Below, one piece after another: positions 57,901-64,000 of a DNA stretch of 64,000 nt (its first letter is position 1; every line of letters starts with the position of its first letter). The notes beneath the pieces are model-generated. The model was given only the letters and a program-made list of their open reading frames with translations. It was not told the origin of the DNA and did not search any database. The DNA comes from Branchiostoma floridae (lineage: Eukaryota; Chordata; Leptocardii; Amphioxiformes; Branchiostomatidae), in assembly GCF_000003815.2 (NCBI RefSeq), contig NC_049995.1:575920-639919 (forward strand). Reading direction: 5' to 3'. The position numbers and the translations under genes are program-made.

Positions 57901-60668
57901 NNNNNNNNNNNNNNNNNNNNNNNNNNNNNNNNNNNNNNNNNNNNNNNNNNNNNNNNNNNNNNNNNNNNNNNNNNNNNNNNNNNNNNNNNNNNNNNNNNNN
58001 NNNNNNNNNNNNNNNNNNNNNNNNNNNNNNNNNNNNNNNGCCGCGCCAAAGACAAGCCGCGCCAAGACCAAATTACCATCCTTCTTTTGATTACCAAATA
58101 ACAAGCACCGCGGTCACTTACAATTTAATACCAAGGCTTCAAGGTCATTCTAGAGTTACGGGTTACATTGTAACTGTATCTGTAACGTTCTCTCCCTGAT
58201 TGATAATTTCATGATTAAGACCATCTAATTGTTCACTAAGGCAGTGTTGATTTGATTTTATATGGATTGTATTTTCTGGGAACCCCAAAACTGATGCTAG
58301 CGCGAATAAATAAAATTGCCAGAAAAATGTGCCTTCAATATGGTAATGTCAAGTGATCAGGAAGCTTGAACATACTACCAAACACACACAGTATGGTATA
58401 CCAACGATTAGCTGTAGGGACTGGTACAGCGTATTGGTACAAAATTTTCTAATTTTCTGAAATAAGTGAGTGGAACGTTTTTTACGATTGAAAAATGGAC
58501 AGAAAAAATAGCAAGAGCAAAGTCGAGTAGTTGTTTGTAAAAAGTTTCTACAGTGAAAAGTACAGAGGCAGTTGTCCTTGATTGCATTAATATAGGATTA
58601 TAAAACGTCAGTGGGAGTCGGATACTCTATCAAACAGATTCCTTTTTTATGAAAATTAACCATTGCTGTGAGTATCGCCAATTCGGAAATTTTAACGAAC
58701 AATCAGGTCCAGGTTCAGGTCCGGACCTGTACCTGAAGTTTCTGTACTGGATACCTAATAGTTTTTTATCTATGGCATTTATATGGTCATTATATAGTGA
58801 TTTGTGCAATTTAAAGTCTGGTTGAAAACTTTTTTTTAACATTGATGCACGAAAGGATGTCATCATATTGTCAGATCAATATGACTAATTTGTGAAAGCC
58901 AGCTGGCTCAAACAGTAGAGCAGGGTTTACGAAGGCTGATTGTGAAACCCTACCACATTTCGTCTGTTTTTTTTTCCATACAGACTGCGACATGCAGTGT
59001 GGGAAAGACCCCACTGTTTTTTTAACAAAGTCTTTGGCTATCGTGCATGATCGAAATACTAGTATGTCTCTCCTTTAGGGTCGCTTCACACGAGAGCAAG
59101 AAAGAGCCGGCATACCGTCAGGATGAAAATCTTTTCTATTTTCTAGAAATTCCCACGGCGTGCCCACTNNNNNNNNNNNNNNNNNNNNNNNNNNNNNNNN
59201 NNNNNNNNNNNNNNNNNNNNNNNNNNNNNNNNNNNNNNNNNNNNNNNNNNNNNNNNNNNNNNNNNNNNTTTTTGACATGCTAGAAACTTCGAGGGTACAT
59301 TTGAGTGGGAGAAATATCTAACAGCATTCAAAGTGTATTCTAAGGGTATTTGTAACTATTCTAACTGCTGTATGACTGCATTCTACGGCATTCCACCATT
59401 ATTCGAAATATTCTTATCTCATTCGATGGAGGACCGAAACGGCAAGCGACTTTAAATTCTGCCAGAAGAATATCTGGAATTAAGTGAAAATGTCTGGAAT
59501 GCACTAGCTATGAATTCCCAGGAATAGAGAAGATTTTTCTTTCTGACATCATTTTAGCTCATTCCTTCTCGCGTCAAGGGGATATAAGGTCCATTTGGAA
59601 TTCCCACCCGAATGGCCCCAAATGTGACACGAATTTTGCAAATACATGTAATTCATTCCTTCTGGTTCTGCTTGATCCCTGCTAATTCGGTTTCAGTGTG
59701 AAAGCTCTAGTAATCTGAAAACACAGGTTCAGCTCTGGTTGTTTGGGCGGTATATTATATTATGATGTCTACTTTGTATTGTTTTCTTTATATCTGCCGG
59801 GCCAACAACTGCTGGCACTTACTCCACGGCGGACGCCTACGAGTATTTATTTCTATACATAGAAAGAAAGAACTACAACCCGGGAACCAATGAATCATTA
59901 TAAGGAGCAACAAAAGCATTTTAGAAAACTTTTCTCACACTCTGGTTAGGGCCGTCCCAACGAAGTTTCAAATGTTGAAGCCCCATTCAGTAAGAATTTC
60001 AGTAAGCACGCTATAACATCTCATTTCTTGCAGTGGGTATGTACAAACTGCTTCAGCTATCGATGCTAGAAATGCATTGTAAACTATATTCCATACTGGG
60101 GTAGTATAATATACGTTTATTGCAAATTCTTGTCCATGGGCTAATTGCAAGTGACAGAAAATTACAGACAATAATGGTGAACACTAAAACAGTATAGTAA
60201 GCGACTACTCTAGTCTAACTTAAAGATGTAAATTATTGGGTTTGACTTTTTTTCTGAGACTGTGGAAGACGAAAGATCCCACTTTTCCGTAATGTTTGGG
60301 TTTTGCGACGTTAAAAGGAGAGTAGTTTTCTTTTTGACTGTAAACGTGGAGATATTGATATGTAGGATAGAATTTTCTTTTAAGAGCTATCTTCTCTCTT
60401 GATCATAGAAGGGGAAGATTGAAATAAAATTTGTTTCGTCTTCTATATACATGTATTATCTAACGTACAGTATNNNNNNNNNNNNNNNNNNNNNNNNNNN
60501 NNNNNNNNNNNNNNNNNNNNNNNNNNNNNNNNNNNNNNNNNNNNNNNNNNNNNNNNNNNNNNNNNNNNNNNNNTTCCGTTGCAGAACTGTTTTCCTCCTG
60601 GATACACTGCTGTACTCTCCACGACCATCGAAGCCTACCCCGATGTAGTTACACCCCTCCATCAATTT
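45009..60668 (-). CDS. MACPF-FAMeT-chitin-binding-discoidin-F-lectin mosaic protein (partial)
   Basis: Phased exons, gene order: 60574-60668 (cut by gap), 57822-57871 (cut by gap), 57477-57559, 57163-57268, 56845-57037, 56245-56493, 55664-55759, 54283-54376, 53120-53257, 52229-52308, 51828-51912, 50468-50554, 50015-50103, 48327-48534, 48013-48159, 47666-47870, 47300-47548, 47022-47180, 46157-46600, 45733-45913, 45009-45241. All junctions are GT-AG and in phase except within 57163-57268. About 1,090 residues are visible. MACPF proteins insert into membranes as rings; the C-terminal modules bind sugars, chitin or surfaces in other proteins. I infer a secreted or surface effector that recognises microbes. 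The signal peptide and first exons are not found, and the last exon may be missing. Confidence 0.85.
46157..46600 (-). CDS. F5/8-type-C (discoidin)-like domain exon
   Basis: A single 444-bp exon encodes a module of about 148 residues. Marks are WNGVASDPQKTLDGNLRTFW, then WYIVYDLGAPITLDKIAINN and a C-terminal WLSEVKFHGF. The xxAxDGNxxTxW then ahxVDLG-like order is typical of the galactose-binding-like fold used for sugar or lipid binding. The canonical disulfide cysteines at both ends are missing, so I call it F5/8C-like. Confidence 0.75.
47022..47180 (-). CDS. Hevein-type chitin-binding domain exon
   Basis: One exon encodes one complete module: KCGQG, then CDPAGVEPCCSSLGWCG, then CTCEGC. Eight cysteines match the hevein (type 1 chitin-binding) spacing, and the CCSxxGWCG core is exact. 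The Ser and the GWCG Trp of the sugar site are kept; a later aromatic position (usually Trp or Tyr) appears to be Ala or Pro. Type 1 domains are common in plants and fungi and less so in animals. Confidence 0.85.
47300..47870 (-). CDS. Cys-rich linker (growth-factor-receptor-like)
   Basis: The end of exon 47666-47870 and the whole of exon 47300-47548 encode closely spaced cysteines: MEDCHPECNG, CIPRSPGSKLDTECRMC, CLAECPTGLKTAKNGVTCTC and CIPACPPNHAVDEDGMTC. The spacing resembles furin-like or TNFR/EGF-like Cys-rich modules, probably an extracellular stalk between the FAMeT and chitin-binding parts. Confidence 0.6.
47666..48534 (-). CDS. FAMeT-like (farnesoic acid O-methyltransferase) domain exons
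   Basis: Exons 48327-48534, 48013-48159 and the first part of 47666-47870. Read-outs include YQIKPAEEGGRCLYFVAASE, DIFVVFSAIP, IKYGIGSDSS and LIYMVFTDDAEPLGIQFYSF. The pattern of residues, with D-x-x-PLxIxFYSFG near the end, is that of the Methyltransf_FA family. That domain is often found in animal lectin-like or surface proteins without shown enzyme activity. I assign the fold by resemblance only. The acceptor at 48534 is chosen because a closer AG at 48523 would break phase. Confidence 0.6.
48590..49790. repeat. 56-bp minisatellite inside the MACPF gene
   Basis: About 21 units fill most of the 1.48-kb intron between exons 50015-50103 and 48327-48534. The unit is about 56 bp and contains acctctcacgggacaatgtc, then cagtaaatttacttgga and ctgcaccttga. 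Units around 49381-49560 are nearly identical and exactly 56 bp apart; outer units are diverged. Each holds a gggacaatgtccc near-palindrome. The open frames across it are repeat artefacts. Confidence 0.9.
50783..51655. mobile_element. piggyBac-like MITE with TTAA ends in a MACPF-gene intron
   Basis: TTAA at 50783 is followed by ccctatccagactgggg, and the inverse, cccagtctggataggg, precedes TTAA at 51652-51655. The 873-bp interior has no transposase frame and includes ttgccatggcaac and paired G and C runs near each end. It lies in the intron between exons 51828-51912 and 50468-50554. Confidence 0.85.
53120..60668 (-). CDS. MACPF domain exons of the mosaic gene
   Basis: The opening exon carries EGCNYIGVGFDGRGEYSS, the usual MACPF N-terminal motif. 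Exon 56845-57037 carries IIRYGTHFIKSAKFGG, the family's YGTH signature. Exon 56245-56493 has VVEGGDQKVASIVADF and SIPSYPKPIQ. Exon 53120-53257 has LTVKGGDTGVAHPSWLDLI. Exons are small (80-250 bp) with tight phase agreement. Two gaps (60474-60573 and 57872-58039) remove the segment containing the first membrane-spanning hairpin region, so its hydrophobicity cannot be judged. Exon 57163-57268 reads in one frame at its 5' end and another at its 3' end. Confidence 0.85.
55500..55560. repeat. Dispersed repeat with gaaatatgctgtatttgctc
   Basis: The block gaaatatgctgtatttgctc, then gagcaaatgccggcctttca, recurs at about 42508-42555 (diverged) and inverted at about 62568-62612. It is intronic here. 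Confidence 0.6.
57872..58039. other. Assembly gap (168 N) within the MACPF exons
   Basis: The gap cuts the exon ending at 57822; the sequence on the far side (58040-58100) has no convincing continuation. Confidence 0.99.
58100..60473. other. Intronic stretch with MITE remnant and gaps
   Basis: A degraded relative of the 4888-5762 MITE lies at about 58236-58890, followed by a weak tRNA-like or SINE-like stretch at about 58900-59050 and a 100-N gap (59169-59268). MACPF exons expected between the two domain pieces are not seen and may be in the gaps. Confidence 0.45.
59169..59268. other. Assembly gap (100 N)
   Basis: Nominal 100-N gap with no recognisable exon at either edge. Confidence 0.99.
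60474..60573. other. Assembly gap (100 N) next to the first MACPF exon
   Basis: The gap begins directly at the 3' edge of the exon at 60574-60668, so the donor of that exon is not visible. Confidence 0.99.
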
Positions 60669-60862
60669 CTGCGAAACAATAAGGTAAATGTAGGTCATAC
60701 CACCATACATGCGAATCCAGTATACAATCTGTCACGTTTAAACAGTTGATATAACCTGAATTTAGATAAAGTACCATTTACAAATATGATTGATGCAATG
60801 CGCCGAATAACAAATACTCTAACAACTTGACATTGTGTTAGAAACGGTCACACATTACCACC

Positions 60863-61185
60863 TCCTCCTACGCACGGTCCCCATCGGCGCTAGCTAACTA
60901 CGACTGTGTGGGACCCTGCTTTCTGAAGGGCCACACCCGGTTACTGACCGTCCTGCTTATACATATTAATGGGCTTACCCTTATATGGAAACCAGCCAAT
61001 CAGCGCCCAATCAGCCCTTTGCGAGATCCCTTTTGAAAACGGAAAGGCCAAGAAAGGCCTATTCTCTGATTGGCTGACAGCTTGTTTGTGGCGACGCTCA
61101 CAGTAACCGGAGGTGACCCTTCGGATAGCAGGGTCCCCACACAGGCGTTGTTAGCTAGCGCCGTTGGGGACCGTGCGTAGGAGGA
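60863..61185. mobile_element. MITE with about 90-bp inverted ends
   Basis: The left arm (tcctcctacgcacggtcccc, ggcgctagctaac, ctgtgtgggaccctgct, ggttactg) and the right arm are inverted, with few mismatches. About half of the 323-bp element is therefore stem. A short middle with ccaatcagcgcccaatcagc has no coding capacity. It lies just upstream of the first MACPF exon seen. No certain target duplication is visible. Confidence 0.85.
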
Positions 61186-61421
61186 TGACATCACCAATTC
61201 AGTCTACGACATTTAGTCAGTGAAGAAGAATTGTTGAACAGTAGGTTTTTACTTCTACAGCTAGTATATAAAAGATTAGTTAAGGTAAGACGAGGTTTTA
61301 TTCTATTGATACGGTACTTGTGGTTTGACCAGAGAAGCAAATGCTTCACGCGAGGGTAATTTTGTATCGAGGTTGTAATTTTACATAATTTCATATTGTC
61401 TCCTTAACTCCCCGTTCGAAC

Positions 61422-61742
61422 TTGTGGTGTCTGGAATGTCCCTGGTTTTGTCACACAATGATGGAGAATGACATTTATTTCAGTGGCTGGCTTGTTTATA
61501 CTGTGTGTGTATTGTTTCTTGTTTTACTATGGGCAGGCAGCATTATCACCACAAAGGCCATAGAGAATTCCTCAACAAGTATTCCGCGGAGTTCTCTCAT
61601 AGCAAACTTTGAAACAGAATTCCCATTGTGCCGGAGACTTGTTCAGGAAAGTTACTTCATGGCAGACTTGAAAACAGAATTTCCCTTGTGTCGCGGACTT
61701 AGTCAGGGAACTTCTCTCGAATCGTGGCTGGTAAGGAATTAA
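61422..61742 (+). CDS. Small open frame with membrane segment, doubtful
   Basis: 106 codons. A hydrophobic stretch, YTVCVLFLVLLWAGSIIT, could anchor a type II membrane protein. It is followed by two in-frame 20-residue repeats (61591-61650 and 61651-61710, exactly 60 bp each) with TEFPLCR(R/G)L. There is no domain, no recognisable partner exon and no family I know. The repeat keeps the frame open, so this may be chance. Confidence 0.2.
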   Translation: MWCLECPWFCHTMMENDIYFSGWLVYTVCVLFLVLLWAGSIITTKAIENSSTSIPRSSLIANFETEFPLCRRLVQESYFMADLKTEFPLCRGLSQGTSLESWLVRN

Positions 61743-63454
61743 AGCATTCTTGCCCAATGAGATCTACGCTTTTATATGACTGGCGTGCCTTGTCAAACGA
61801 GGGAACCTCAATAGTTGATCGCGAAGAGCCAAGCCTGTACAATTGCATTTTGTATTAAATTTCCTATGTTATTTTGATAAGTCTAAAAATTTGTAAAAGT
61901 AATATTTTGTCGTCTTGAGATGTTAAAATTTAAGACAAAAAAGGGGGAACAAATTTTTCCTATAATTTCGATGTGTTGATTTTAGCTACAACAACACATA
62001 CATAGAATGGTAGACAGGAGTATCAGGCCTACAACACGATCAGAAACTGTTGGTTAAAACCTGCTGATGAACAGATATTGTTCAGTGATAAAAAGTCGTG
62101 AATACACGACTGCTATCTCAAGCATCTGAAGCCCGGGTTTCACATAGCAGAATACTGCTTCCAACTACCTGCCGACTAAGGCCCGGCCGGATAGCTTACG
62201 GAAACGACAAAAATGATACGAAATGCATTTAAACACACGGAACAAAAGAAAAATGGTCAGGAGCAAAAATTGTGTTTATTTCATTCTGGTAAGGCCCCTT
62301 TTCGGAAATTTGACCTTAAGGAAATTGAATTGGTAGCTGTCTGGCAAGGTATAAGCCATGACTATATTTTAGTTCCGAAGATGCCCCAAACATGCTCCAA
62401 CGAGTAAAATGACTTACTCCCACGTTTGTGTTTCCTATTTATAGTAACTTATTCCAAATCACCGGGCCTCTCGCCGTGCTTTCCTGGCTGAACAATTACT
62501 GGATGTCGCAAAAATAAAAATGGCTAAATTCAACGATTTTTAAGAGTAGGAGTCTTTGTATTGATAGGACAAAAGCTTGAAAGGCCTGCTCTTGAGCAAA
62601 TACATCATATTTCAATCCAACCCCATCCTAATGCAAAAATGTGCTGTTTCATATCAACCTTTTGCAAAAATCGGCTTTCCCAAATCATCATTCCACTCCT
62701 AAATGTTTTTTTTAATCCCAGTAATACCAGAATGGGCTCTTCCAAAACACCCCGATCAATCAATTGTTGGCTTTCACCCCTATCTATTCAAATTGGACTG
62801 GTCTATTTAGTCAATTTTCCATTGCTATAGTGCTCAAGCCAGTGATACGTATTCCCGATCAATTGGCAACGAGGTAATGTTTTCACAAGTGTGAATGGAG
62901 CCCTGTGGTCATATACCTTACGATCCATTCGGATGATTTGATTTTTATGCAAAGACACAGGAGCCAATACCATGCATTTTTAGTCTAATAATGGCAGAAA
63001 AATCCCCAAATTCATGTCATGTATGCCAAAAGAGAAAATATAGTGCTGTGGATACATGCTCTGCAGACCTCTATACCAAATTGCAGGCCATAGATTTCAT
63101 ACAAGGGCATAGGAATAAATAGTCTGTGAAACACAAACTCTTCTGTCCCGGGCTGTGACTGGCCCCTCCCCGCGGAGTTTGTGCTCTCTTCCCATAACCC
63201 GAGGGAACCTTTGTGGAATGTTGCAACACCAATGGTTAGGCAAGGATTTTGGTCGATCCCCTATTGCCGTGGAAACCAGCTCATTAGTATGTCTCCACAG
63301 CCCAGATGGTGGGCAGGGCTAAGGTCCCATGGGGGCAGGGGCATTCTGTGAAGTTATGTATTGGGAAAACAAAACGTTTGGGGATTTCAAGAAACACTTG
63401 GAGCAGAGTCACTACTGCCTCGAACTTATATTTTGCCTGGTTGTGAAATTTCAA

Positions 63455-63868
63455 NNNNNNNNNNNNNNNNNNNNNNNNNNNNNNNNNNNNNNNNNNNNNN
63501 NNNNNNNNNNNNNNNNNNNNNNNNNNNNNNNNNNNNNNNNNNNNNNNNNNNNNNNNNNNNNNNNNNNNNNNNNNNNNNNNNNNNNNNNNNNNNNNNNNNN
63601 NNNNNNNNNNNNNNNNNNNNNNNNNNNNNNNNNNNNNNNNNNNNNNNNNNNNNNNNNNNNNNNNNNNNNNNNNNNNNNNNNNNNNNNNNNNNNNNNNNNN
63701 NNNNNNNNNNNNNNNNNNNNNNNNNNNNNNNNNNNNNNNNNNNNNNNNNNNNNNNNNNNNNNNNNNNNNNNNNNNNNNNNNNNNNNNNNNNNNNNNNNNN
63801 NNNNNNNNNNNNNNNNNNNNNNNNNNNNNNNNNNNNNNNNNNNNNNNNNNNNNNNNNNNNNNNNNNNN
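63455..63868. other. Assembly gap (414 N)
   Basis: An estimated-size gap near the right end of the window. Confidence 0.99.
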
Positions 63869-64000
63869 GTATCATTGGCAAATAAATAAAAAATAAATAA
63901 GTACGTTTCTATGATCAATGTTGGCAGAAAACTGCTGAAAAACAGTTTCACTAAAATGCGGCGTGTTGCTGTGACAATGGAGATCACCACGCCTGTCAAA

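Larger units (their letters stand above)
60669..64000. other. Region 5' of the MACPF exons, first exons not found
   Basis: I searched the minus strand for a signal-peptide exon joining in phase 0 to 60668 and found none convincing. Apart from the MITE at 60863-61185 and the repeat at 62568-62612, the stretch shows nothing recognisable. It ends in a 414-N gap and 132 final bases. Confidence 0.4.

Noticed and set aside
58900-59050. Second tRNA-derived SINE
   Set aside because: Only a weak A-box-like stretch is seen and no clear B box, so evidence is too thin.
59968-60171. Minus-strand 67-codon frame resembling an exon
   Set aside because: No acceptor or donor fits the neighbouring MACPF exons and no motif is recognisable.

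Overview
This is animal nuclear DNA: GT-AG introns, AT-rich spacers, many non-autonomous DNA transposons, a LINE, a tRNA-derived SINE-like unit and seven runs of N from draft assembly. Single-exon leucine-rich-repeat (LRR) receptors beside a pore-forming-domain/lectin mosaic gene resemble the innate-immune repertoire of cephalochordates, so an amphioxus (Branchiostoma) contig is my best guess. That is inference; I could run no search.

Layout. 1-7.8 kb has no supportable gene and is built of repeats, including a MITE (miniature inverted-repeat transposable element) at 4888-5762. 7.8-11.2 kb holds a minus-strand non-LTR retrotransposon with both endonuclease and reverse transcriptase readable. 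12.96-15.41 kb is a plus-strand LRR transmembrane receptor broken by several frame changes, with a tandem tyrosine-rich cytoplasmic repeat. 19.39-25.23 kb is a minus-strand five-exon F-box/LRR gene of 635 codons whose splice phases all agree; its intron 3/exon 4 border has expanded into a minisatellite. 25.2-32.6 kb is repeat-rich and contains piggyBac-like TTAA elements, inverted-repeat elements, a tRNA-like element and a hammerhead-like motif. 32.63-35.65 kb is an intact single-exon LRR-Ig receptor of 1007 codons. 35.7-44 kb is AT-rich with no gene seen, apart from a LINE fragment near 44 kb.

45.0-60.7 kb is the most interesting locus. It is a minus-strand gene for which I could phase about 20 exons. 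In order it encodes a MACPF (perforin/complement) domain, a domain like farnesoic acid O-methyltransferase (FAMeT), a Cys-rich stretch, a hevein-type chitin-binding domain, an F5/8-type-C-like (discoidin) domain and an F-type lectin domain. Its 5' end lies beyond 60.67 kb and was not found. Two assembly gaps cut the MACPF part, and one MACPF exon is out of phase by one base.

Together the receptor genes and the MACPF-lectin gene suggest a neighbourhood for pathogen recognition and attack, but co-location alone does not prove a shared function. The F-box gene looks like an ordinary ubiquitin-ligase substrate adaptor.
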